This document shows, in pieces, positions 1 through 5,779 of a stretch of DNA of 6,279 nt. The position numbers were made by a program, and so were the translations under genes. Source of the stretch: Spirosoma fluviale (GTDB lineage: Bacteria; Bacteroidota; Bacteroidia; Cytophagales; Spirosomataceae); NCBI GenBank assembly GCA_945860325.1, contig CAMARL010000117.1, forward strand, positions 1 through 6,279, given 5' to 3'. The stretch's first letter is position 1. The number at the start of each line of letters is the position of its first letter. The notes beneath the pieces were generated by a model, which did no database searches, had not been told where the DNA came from, and worked only from the letters and a program-made list of their open reading frames with translations.

Positions 1-1047
1 ATTGTAATCACCGGAGGCGCAGGTTTTATTGGCTCACATGTGGTGCGTTTGTTTGTCAATAAATACCCTGAATATCAAATCTATAACCTAGATGCTCTTA
101 CTTATGCAGGGAATTTGGCCAATAATGAAGATGTGGCCACAGCTGCCAACTACCATTTTATTAAAGCTGATATTACTGATTCGGAGGAAATAGACCAACT
201 TTTTGCCACATATAAATTTGACGGAGTACTACATTTGGCGGCGGAATCGCATGTCGACAGGTCTATTACGGATCCATTGGCCTTCGTAAAAACGAATGTT
301 TTGGGCACGGCTAATCTTTTACAAGCAGCCAAAAAGCATTGGAATGGCCAATATGAAGGAAAACGATTTTACCACATCTCCACCGACGAGGTATATGGTG
401 AATTGCATAATCCCGATGAGTTTTTTCTTGAAACCACTCCATATGATCCTAGGTCGCCTTATTCAGCCTCAAAAGCAAGTTCAGATCATTTCGTAAGAGC
501 ATTCCATGAGACGTATGGCTTGCCAACAGTCATCACAAATTGTTCCAATAACTACGGACCTAATCACTTTCCAGAAAAATTAATTCCTTTAATGATTCAT
601 AATATCATGCACAATAAACCCTTACCAGTCTATGGAAAAGGTGAAAATGTGCGTGATTGGCTGTATGTTATTGACCATGCTAGGGCGATTGACACCGTAT
701 TTCATGAGGGTAAAATAGGCGAAACCTATAATATCGGTGGATTTAATGAGTGGAAAAACATCGATCTAGTACATCTTTTATGTAAAATCATGGATGAAAA
801 ATTAGGTAGACCGGAAGGCACGTCGACCCAATTAATTACCTACATTACTGACCGCGCCGGACATGATTTACGCTATGCGATTGATGCGAATAAAATCATG
901 AAAGAGCTGGGTTGGCAGCCATCACTCCAATTTGCAGAAGGTTTAGAAAAAACCGTAGATTGGTATTTGAACAATGAAAAATGGCTTAATGAAGTCACTT
1001 CAGGTGACTATCAAAAATATTATACAAACATGTATCAAGGCAGATAA
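1..1047 (+). CDS. rfbB: dTDP-glucose 4,6-dehydratase, 5' end cut by the window
   Basis: This enzyme of the extended short-chain dehydrogenase/reductase family converts dTDP-glucose to dTDP-4-keto-6-deoxyglucose using bound NAD+, the second step of dTDP-L-rhamnose synthesis in the cytoplasm. The reading frame is open from base 1, and the first visible residues (IVITGGAGFIGS) contain the Rossmann GxxGxxG nucleotide-binding motif that normally lies near residue 8-15, so only a few N-terminal residues are missing. The visible 348 codons fit the usual length of about 350. Further family marks are HLAAESHVDRS from codon 78, the catalytic Thr-Asp-Glu triplet at codons 128-130 (STDEVYGE), and the YxxxK pair at codons 154 and 158 (YSASK). 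NYGP and RDWLYV segments follow, as expected for substrate binding. The GTG at base 40 lies after the Rossmann motif and cannot be the true start. The gene is followed after 2 bases by rfbA. The product may feed rhamnose or another 6-deoxysugar, because rfbC and rfbD are not visible. Confidence 0.96.
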   Translation: MVITGGAGFIGSHVVRLFVNKYPEYQIYNLDALTYAGNLANNEDVATAANYHFIKADITDSEEIDQLFATYKFDGVLHLAAESHVDRSITDPLAFVKTNVLGTANLLQAAKKHWNGQYEGKRFYHISTDEVYGELHNPDEFFLETTPYDPRSPYSASKASSDHFVRAFHETYGLPTVITNCSNNYGPNHFPEKLIPLMIHNIMHNKPLPVYGKGENVRDWLYVIDHARAIDTVFHEGKIGETYNIGGFNEWKNIDLVHLLCKIMDEKLGRPEGTSTQLITYITDRAGHDLRYAIDANKIMKELGWQPSLQFAEGLEKTVDWYLNNEKWLNEVTSGDYQKYYTNMYQGR

Positions 1048-1049
1048 CT

Positions 1050-1910
1050 ATGAAAGGTATCATTTTGGCTGGTGGATCCGGCACTCGACTTCATCCATTA
1101 ACATTAGCCGTAAGTAAGCAATTAATGCCTATTTACGACAAACCCATGATTTATTATCCGCTATCGATTCTGATGCTCGCGGGAATTAAAGAGATTTTGA
1201 TCATTTCGACGCCGCATGATTTACCCAATTTTGAGAAATTATTGGGTGATGGAAGTAACCTAGGATGTCGCTTTGAATATGCAGCCCAACCAGAACCCAA
1301 TGGACTTGCTCAAGCATTTGTGATCGGCGAGAAATTCATAGGAACAGATAAAGTAGCTTTGGTATTAGGTGATAATATTTTTTATGGCTCAGGATTAAGT
1401 AAATTATTGCAGGCTAATAATGACCCAATCGGCGGCGTTGTTTACGCTTATTCAGTGAATGACCCAGAAAGATACGGTGTGGTTGAGTTTGATTCAGAAA
1501 ATAAAGTAATCTCTATTGAAGAGAAGCCCACAAACCCTAAGTCGAACTATGCGGTTCCTGGACTTTATTTTTATGATAACGATGTAGTGGAAATTGCCAA
1601 AAACATCGCTCCTTCCCCACGTGGTGAATATGAAATAACAGATGTCAATAAAGAATATTTAAAGCGCGGAAAGCTGTCTGTAGGTATCTTAAACCGAGGA
1701 ACTGCTTGGCTAGACACCGGAACTTTTGCCTCATTAATGCAAGCAGGCCAATTTGTCCAAGTGATTGAAGAAAGACAAGGAATGAAAATCGGTTGTATCG
1801 AGGAAGTTGCTTATCGAATGGGCTACATCAACGCTGACCAATTAAGATCCATTGCAAAGCCACTCGTTAAAAGTGGATATGGACAATATTTACTCAATAT
1901 TTTATCCTAG
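1050..1910 (+). CDS. rfbA: glucose-1-phosphate thymidylyltransferase
   Basis: RfbA (RmlA) joins dTTP and glucose-1-phosphate to give dTDP-glucose and pyrophosphate, the first step of dTDP-sugar synthesis, and is usually feedback-inhibited by dTDP-rhamnose. The protein has 286 residues, a normal length for the short RmlA type. The nucleotidyltransferase signature GGSGTRLHPLT is at residues 8-18, followed by the lysine-containing SKQLMPIYDKPMIYYPLS. The metal-binding LGDNIFYG is at 106-113, EEKP at 157-160, the sugar-binding VPGLYFYD at 169-176, RGEYEITD at 191-198, and GTAWLDTGT at 217-225. The ATG lies 2 bases after the rfbB stop, with an AAGG at 1037-1040, nine bases upstream, that could serve as a weak Shine-Dalgarno site. 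The gene is therefore almost certainly cotranscribed with rfbB, which uses its product. Its last 9 bases overlap the 3' end of the convergent chrA gene. No broken motif is seen. Confidence 0.97.
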   Translation: MKGIILAGGSGTRLHPLTLAVSKQLMPIYDKPMIYYPLSILMLAGIKEILIISTPHDLPNFEKLLGDGSNLGCRFEYAAQPEPNGLAQAFVIGEKFIGTDKVALVLGDNIFYGSGLSKLLQANNDPIGGVVYAYSVNDPERYGVVEFDSENKVISIEEKPTNPKSNYAVPGLYFYDNDVVEIAKNIAPSPRGEYEITDVNKEYLKRGKLSVGILNRGTAWLDTGTFASLMQAGQFVQVIEERQGMKIGCIEEVAYRMGYINADQLRSIAKPLVKSGYGQYLLNILS

Positions 1911-3071
1911 GAAAAACCCAGCCATTAGTGCCATCATAAATAGTAGGATGGATGGCAAACGGGTGTATTGAGCCAATAAAAATGTAGTGATTATAACGCA
2001 AAAAGCAATCCAATCTCCAATCATGATGATTGGATTCAAAAAGGCATAAACTGCGACCCCTGTTAGGCCTACTGAAGCAGCCTGAATACCAGCCAAAGAA
2101 GCCCTGATAAATCGATATTGTTTGAGTTGGCTCCAAATTCTGAAAACAAAAAATATCATAAAAGTACCCGGCAAAAACACCCCTAAAGCCCCAATGGCAC
2201 TGCCGGATAATTGGCCTATCGTCCCATAGTCTTTCATTAATAATACACCCAAATAAGACGTTAGGGCAAAAACGGGTCCTGGCAATGATTGAGATAAAGC
2301 CATTCCGGTCAAGAAATCATCCGAAGAAATCAGGTGTTTAAATTCCACAAATTCGGTAAAAAGAACGGGGGCTAACACTTGGCCGCCACCAAAAACCAAG
2401 CTACCGTTTCGGTAAAAATTTTCAAAAATACGGATTGGGAAATAATCTGTAAAATGACCTAGCAAGGCTAAAAGCACGAGAAAGCCCCAATACAGGTGAA
2501 AATTAGCCCATGGAATAACCATCTTATGCTTGTTCTGCCTTGGGAATAATTTGTAATTAAAGGATGAAATAACGCCCCCCAGAACAATAACCAAGGGAAA
2601 AATAAATGGATTTGGGAATAATATGCCAATGAAAATGGTTAACAATAAAATCAAAACGTATAAAGGTCCATTGATGACTTTTTTGGCCATGACCCAGCCC
2701 GACTGAAGAATGAGTCCCACACCTACCGGAAGAACAAAATGTAAAATAGCTTTGTTTTGAAGATAGGTCATCCCAAAAGCAGCCAATGTCATGATGAAAA
2801 TAGCTGGACTAATCCACATCAGCGTGGTTAAATAGGCTAAACTAGTTCCTCCCCGCTTTAAACCAATCGCAGTTAAAACCTGGGTAGAAGTAGGCCCTGG
2901 GAGAACCGAACATAGAGCATGTATTTCAAAAAGCTCCTCTTCCGATAAATATTGCTTTTTTTTGACCAAACGCTCTAAATAAAGCGCCATATGAACTTGC
3001 TGGCCACCAAAAGACGTTGAAGCCATAATCAAAACATCCCATAAAAACGCTAGATGCTTAGACTTTTTCAT
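1902..3071 (-). CDS. chrA: ChrA-type chromate transporter, two-domain (long) form
   Basis: This is a membrane protein of the CHR (chromate ion transporter) superfamily; characterised members export chromate across the inner membrane. The 389 residues hold two homologous CHR halves. The first carries FGGQQVH at 21-27 and VLPGPTSTQ at 57-65; the second repeats the pattern with FGGGQV at 227-232 and LPGPVFA at 263-269. Many hydrophobic segments (for example 81-100, 109-127, 136-170, 193-206, 291-311, 335-350 and 352-367) are consistent with about ten to twelve membrane spans. The length is typical of the bidomain form. The ATG lies 3 bases after the stop of the upstream oxygenase gene, and an AAAGG (3087-3083) sits 11 bases before it, so translation is probably coupled. 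It is the last gene of the five-gene minus-strand run. Its neighbour but one is a superoxide dismutase, which fits a chromate or oxidative stress role. Chromate as the real substrate is inferred from family membership only. Confidence 0.93.
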   Translation of the reverse strand: MKKSKHLAFLWDVLIMASTSFGGQQVHMALYLERLVKKKQYLSEEELFEIHALCSVLPGPTSTQVLTAIGLKRGGTSLAYLTTLMWISPAIFIMTLAAFGMTYLQNKAILHFVLPVGVGLILQSGWVMAKKVINGPLYVLILLLTIFIGILFPNPFIFPLVIVLGGVISSFNYKLFPRQNKHKMVIPWANFHLYWGFLVLLALLGHFTDYFPIRIFENFYRNGSLVFGGGQVLAPVLFTEFVEFKHLISSDDFLTGMALSQSLPGPVFALTSYLGVLLMKDYGTIGQLSGSAIGALGVFLPGTFMIFFVFRIWSQLKQYRFIRASLAGIQAASVGLTGVAVYAFLNPIIMIGDWIAFCVIITTFLLAQYTRLPSILLFMMALMAGFFLG

Positions 3072-3074
3072 GAG

Positions 3075-4043
3075 CTACTTTACCTTTAGACCTAATTCGA
3101 TTAAGCGTTCATTCAGGAATTCTCCCGCAGACATATCCACATATAATTTTGGAAATTCATCAGAAACACAAGAATCTAAACACTTTAAATCCATTTCAGA
3201 TCTTGGGTGCATAAAAAATGGAATGGAAAAGCGAGAATTGCCCATCTTTTCGCGTGGTGGATTGACCACTCGGTGAATCGTAGATTTAAGCTTGTGATTG
3301 GTTAATCGGTCTAGCATATCCCCCACATTCACCACCAATTGGTCCGGAAGAGCCGTAATAGCAATCCATTTTCCATCCATTCGTAAAACTTCTAGCCCTT
3401 CAGCAGACGCTCCCATTAATAAGGTAATCAAATTGATATCCCCATGAGCAGCTGCACGAACGGCGCCAACAGGTAATGCATCTGGATTTTCAATAGGAAA
3501 ATAATGAATGGCTCTTAAAATAGAATTCCCATTGACTACTCTTGGCTCAAAATAATCCTCAGGCAATTCTAAATAGAGTGCAATGGCCTGAAGCAACGAC
3601 TTTCCAGCGGATTCTAATGTTTGAAAAGCCTCAACGGTATGATTTTCAAATTCAGGAAATTCGTTTGGAAACACATTGGAAGGATATTCATCCCAAACAG
3701 AGTCACCATCCTCTTTAAAAGGCTGACCTACATGGTAAAATTCCTTTAAATCTGGTACGTTGAAACCCTTTGCTGTTTCCTTCCCCTTGCCCACATAACC
3801 ACGCTGCCCAAATATACCTGGAATTTCATACGCTTTCTTTTTCTCATCAGTTGACTTAAAGAACGTCTCAACGTGCTGATATAGAGCTTCTGTAAATGGT
3901 TCAGACAAACCATGGCCCTTAATCGCCACAAAACCAATGGTATTAAATGCATTGCCTAAATGCTGCACAAAATTGGCCTTTCGAGCGGGATCAGTTGACC
4001 TAAAATCAGCTAAATCTAAGGATGGGATTTCGTCTAAAAGCAT
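3075..4043 (-). CDS. 2-oxoglutarate/Fe(II)-dependent oxygenase, isopenicillin N synthase-like family
   Basis: The protein (322 residues) belongs to the non-haem iron oxygenases with an N-terminal DIOX_N-like domain (about residues 5-125, including the GFVAIKGHGL segment at 37-46) and a C-terminal double-stranded beta-helix domain (about 170-280). The iron-binding triad is intact: His200 and Asp202 (HGD) and His257 (STIHRVVNP). Arg271 and Ser273 (RFS) form the usual RxS motif that binds the 2-oxoglutarate carboxylate, so a 2-oxoglutarate-using enzyme is more likely than a true isopenicillin N synthase. The substrate cannot be told from the sequence; family members hydroxylate, desaturate or cyclise small molecules. 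There is no signal peptide, so it should be cytoplasmic. The start codon lies 1 base after the superoxide dismutase stop, and the stop is 3 bases before chrA, so it appears locked into that operon. No antibiotic biosynthesis genes are nearby. Confidence 0.9.
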   Translation of the reverse strand: MLLDEIPSLDLADFRSTDPARKANFVQHLGNAFNTIGFVAIKGHGLSEPFTEALYQHVETFFKSTDEKKKAYEIPGIFGQRGYVGKGKETAKGFNVPDLKEFYHVGQPFKEDGDSVWDEYPSNVFPNEFPEFENHTVEAFQTLESAGKSLLQAIALYLELPEDYFEPRVVNGNSILRAIHYFPIENPDALPVGAVRAAAHGDINLITLLMGASAEGLEVLRMDGKWIAITALPDQLVVNVGDMLDRLTNHKLKSTIHRVVNPPREKMGNSRFSIPFFMHPRSEMDLKCLDSCVSDEFPKLYVDMSAGEFLNERLIELGLKVK

Positions 4044-4044
4044 A

Positions 4045-4758
4045 TTATTTTTTTAATTTATCAAATTGTTGGGACACAAAATCCCAATTTACTACGTTCC
4101 AAAATGCAGTGATATAGTCGGCACGCTTATTTTGATATTTCAAGTAATAAGCATGTTCCCATACGTCTAAAGCCAAAATAGGGCTTCCTTTCACATCGGC
4201 AATATCCATCAATGGGTTGTCTTGGTTGGCCGTCGACGAAATAACTAATTTTCCATTACTCCATAATAACCAGGCCCAGCCTGACCCAAAGCGAGTGGTA
4301 GCCGCTTTATTAAACTCAACTTTCATATTTTCAAGACTACCAAAATCCTTATTGATTTGTCCTAATAAAGAAGCACTAGCTTGCAATCCTTTTGTAGGGC
4401 TCAATAATTGCCAGAAAAAACTATGATTCCAGTGTCCTCCCCCATTGTTTCTGATTACAGCAGGTTGCTTACTGATCTGGCCCAACAATTCTTCCAAAGA
4501 AAAAGAAGCAGCAGGCGAACCTAAAACCGCCTTATTTAAATTGTCCACATAGGCTTTGTGATGGCGATCATGATGAATTTCCATCGTCATTCGATCTATA
4601 TGAGGTTCTAAAGCCTCAAAAGAATAAGGAAGCGATGGCAATAGAAATGGGGAATTTTCAATAAAAACCCCTTGAACATCTTTCATTTTGAAACTTGAAA
4701 GTAAAAAACCACCTCCTAAAAAAGCGAGTGAACTTTGCAAAAATTTGATACGTTTCAT
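4045..4758 (-). CDS. superoxide dismutase, Mn/Fe family (Mn-type residues), with export-like N-terminus
   Basis: The enzyme dismutates superoxide to hydrogen peroxide and oxygen. Of its 237 residues, the catalytic part starts near residue 38 (FLLPSLPYSFEAL). Aligning by motif to E. coli SodA gives the four metal ligands His62 (MEIHHDRHH), His112 (GGHWNHSFFW), Asp198 and His202 (DVWEHAYYL), with the gateway His66 and Tyr70. Gly108 and Gln179 (TANQDNP) match the residues typical of manganese rather than iron enzymes, though cambialistic use is possible. The first 37 residues are extra: basic MKRIK, then a hydrophobic run from about 6 to 22 with GGG. This suggests an exported or membrane-anchored protein. 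No twin arginine, lipobox cysteine or clear AxA cleavage site is visible, so the route is unsure. An alternative start at Met25 would remove this segment. The ATG follows the recR stop by 15 A/T-rich bases without a Shine-Dalgarno site; the stop is 1 base before the oxygenase start. Confidence 0.95.
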   Translation of the reverse strand: MKRIKFLQSSLAFLGGGFLLSSFKMKDVQGVFIENSPFLLPSLPYSFEALEPHIDRMTMEIHHDRHHKAYVDNLNKAVLGSPAASFSLEELLGQISKQPAVIRNNGGGHWNHSFFWQLLSPTKGLQASASLLGQINKDFGSLENMKVEFNKAATTRFGSGWAWLLWSNGKLVISSTANQDNPLMDIADVKGSPILALDVWEHAYYLKYQNKRADYITAFWNVVNWDFVSQQFDKLKK

Positions 4759-4773
4759 TTTATTTGTTTTATA

Positions 4774-5382
4774 CTATTCGTAAACAATACGGCCTACTAT
4801 GCTTCTGCCTAAGGTAATTTCATCTGTATATTCGAGGTCTCCACCGATCGGAATGCCACGCGCGATCGTCGATATTTTAATGGAAAAATCTACTAATTTT
4901 TTTGTTACATAAAACGCGGTGGTATCCCCTTCCATCGTTGGGCTTAAACCTAAAATTACTTCTTTAACATCTCCTAAAGCTACTCGAGCCACCAATGACT
5001 CTATCGTCAAATCCGACGGAGAAATGCCGGATAAAGGGGAAATAATACCGCCGAGGACATGATAAAGTCCTGTGTATTGCCCTGTATTTTCTATGGCTAA
5101 AACATCTCTTAAATCTTCCACCACCATCAAAATAGATTCATCGCGCTTATTGCTGGCACAAATCCCACACAGGTCACCGTCCGAAATCATGTGGCATTTA
5201 GGGCAGTAACATGTTTCAGTACGCAATTGGACTACCGCATGAGCCAACTGCAATGATTGTGATTCAGGACGCTTTAACAAGTGTAAAGCTAATCGCAAAG
5301 CCGATTTTTTACCTATCCCTGGTAATTTAGAAATTTCCTCTACAGCCTGTTCAATGATTCGCGAAGGATAGGTATGCATCAT
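4774..5382 (-). CDS. recR: recombination mediator RecR
   Basis: RecR works with RecO (and RecF) to load RecA on gapped single-stranded DNA during recombinational repair. Read from the ATG at 5382 the protein has 202 residues, the usual RecR length. It shows the helix-hairpin-helix LPGIGKKSALRL near residues 20-31, a four-cysteine zinc motif with C60xxC63 and C72xxC75, the Toprim domain from about residue 84 (MVVEDLRDVLAIENT, then GGIISPLSGI), a SPTMEGDTTAFY motif at 148-159 and the C-terminal RGIPIGGDLEYTDE. Two ATG codons stand in tandem (5382 and 5379), so the start could be one codon later. The frame is open further up to 5436, but that would overlap clpS by 53 bases and add 18 residues not expected in RecR. 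The start lies 1 base after the clpS stop (TAATATG), suggesting translational coupling. Confidence 0.96.
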   Translation of the reverse strand: MMHTYPSRIIEQAVEEISKLPGIGKKSALRLALHLLKRPESQSLQLAHAVVQLRTETCYCPKCHMISDGDLCGICASNKRDESILMVVEDLRDVLAIENTGQYTGLYHVLGGIISPLSGISPSDLTIESLVARVALGDVKEVILGLSPTMEGDTTAFYVTKKLVDFSIKISTIARGIPIGGDLEYTDEITLGRSIVGRIVYE

Positions 5383-5383
5383 A

Positions 5384-5719
5384 TTAGTTTTGAAAAGATT
5401 CAATTTCTGCGGATATGCCTCTGCGGCAAATCTCATTTCTCATAGATACTAATTCGTCAAATTCACCTGATTTTACGCCACATTTACCTTTGAAATGAAT
5501 CATCAAGGTGCACTGTTCCGCTTGTTCGGCCGAGTGATCACAAACTTCAATCAACGTCAAAATAACATATTCAAAGGAATTAACCTCATCATTATACACG
5601 ACCAATTGATGTGCGGGCACCACTTCCTCCTCCACTTGAACCGAAATTTCTTCCTGCCATTTCTCTTGGTTGCCAAAAGAAAAATGAAATTGAGAAACGT
5701 TATCTACGGAGAATTCCAT
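5384..5719 (-). CDS. clpS: ATP-dependent Clp protease adaptor ClpS
   Basis: ClpS binds proteins with destabilising N-terminal residues and delivers them to a Clp ATPase (ClpA or ClpC) for degradation by ClpP in the cytoplasm. The 111-residue protein has a flexible, acidic N-terminal arm (about 1-36), then the ClpS fold: HQLVVYNDEVNSFEYV at 37-52 with the Asn43-Asp44-Glu45 triplet equivalent to the E. coli NDD that grips the substrate amino group, and IHFKGKCGVKSG at 74-85 with His75 equivalent to E. coli His66. The segment after His75 (FKGKCGV) is two residues shorter than E. coli YQGKAICGV, and Thr71 stands where E. coli has Met62; I recall similar forms in other Bacteroidota. An in-frame TGA lies just upstream, so the ATG at 5719 is the earliest ATG. 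The leader is A-rich without a Shine-Dalgarno site. It is the first gene of the minus-strand run and may set its transcription. Confidence 0.93.
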   Translation of the reverse strand: MEFSVDNVSQFHFSFGNQEKWQEEISVQVEEEVVPAHQLVVYNDEVNSFEYVILTLIEVCDHSAEQAEQCTLMIHFKGKCGVKSGEFDELVSMRNEICRRGISAEIESFQN

Positions 5720-5726
5720 ATTTTTG
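5719..5726 (+). promoter_or_regulatory. candidate -7 element for the symporter gene (TATTTTTG)
   Basis: This plus-strand 8-mer also matches TAnnTTTG and lies 53 bases before the symporter ATG. It overlaps the clpS start codon by one base. The nearest upstream TTG (5690-5692) is 26 bases away, slightly too far for a standard -33 element, so support is weak. Confidence 0.27.
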
Positions 5727-5779
5727 ATTCAATTAATTAGCCCTATTACAAATTTAAAAAAAAATCCTTTTAATCACCT
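5720..5779. promoter_or_regulatory. divergent intergenic region between clpS and the symporter gene
   Basis: This is the only true intergenic stretch of the window. Its 60 bases are strongly A/T-rich, include a run of nine A at 5756-5764, and must hold or adjoin the start signals for both diverging genes unless a promoter lies inside a coding region. No clear operator palindrome was found. Confidence 0.6.
5749..5756 (-). promoter_or_regulatory. candidate -7 element for clpS operon (TAAATTTG)
   Basis: Read on the minus strand, these 8 bases match the Bacteroidota -7 consensus TAnnTTTG exactly and lie 29 bases before the clpS ATG, which would give a leader of roughly 20-25 bases. No TTG-type -33 element is found at the usual 17-23 base spacing, so this is tentative. 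Chance matches are common in A/T-rich DNA. Confidence 0.3.

Larger units (their letters stand above)
1902..5719 (-). other. probable five-gene operon clpS-recR-sod-oxygenase-chrA
   Basis: Five complete genes on the minus strand are separated by 1 (5383), 15 (4759-4773), 1 (4044) and 3 (3072-3074) bases. No gap has room for a separate terminator, and two junctions have the same TAATATG form, where stop and start are one base apart. Cotranscription is inferred from this spacing. Internal promoters inside the coding sequences cannot be excluded. Confidence 0.75.

Noticed and set aside
40..1047. GTG at base 40 as the start of rfbB
   Set aside because: The same frame is open from base 1 and the essential Rossmann glycine motif lies before base 40, so the gene begins outside the window.
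1860..1876. Inverted repeat CCACT...AGTGG as a terminator near the rfbA/chrA ends
   Set aside because: The stem is only 5 base pairs with a 7-base loop, lies inside the rfbA coding sequence, and has no T-run after it on either strand.
1885..1903. AATATT...AATATT hairpin followed by a few T as a terminator of rfbA
   Set aside because: The stem is A/T only and 6 base pairs long, the T-run is short, and it lies before the rfbA stop codon; too weak to call.
1894..2136. Minus-strand open frame of 80 codons within chrA
   Set aside because: It is an out-of-frame reading of the chrA 3' end without family features.
3070..3276. Plus-strand open frame of 68 codons opposite the oxygenase gene
   Set aside because: It is antisense to the strongly supported C-terminal part of the oxygenase and shows no recognisable protein features.
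5383..5436. N-terminal extension of recR to the ATG at 5436
   Set aside because: It would overlap clpS by 53 bases and add 18 residues not expected in RecR; the ATG at 5382 gives the normal length and a 1-base junction.
5495..5740. Plus-strand open frame of 81 codons opposite clpS
   Set aside because: It is a shadow of clpS on the other strand; clpS has clear family motifs and this frame has none.
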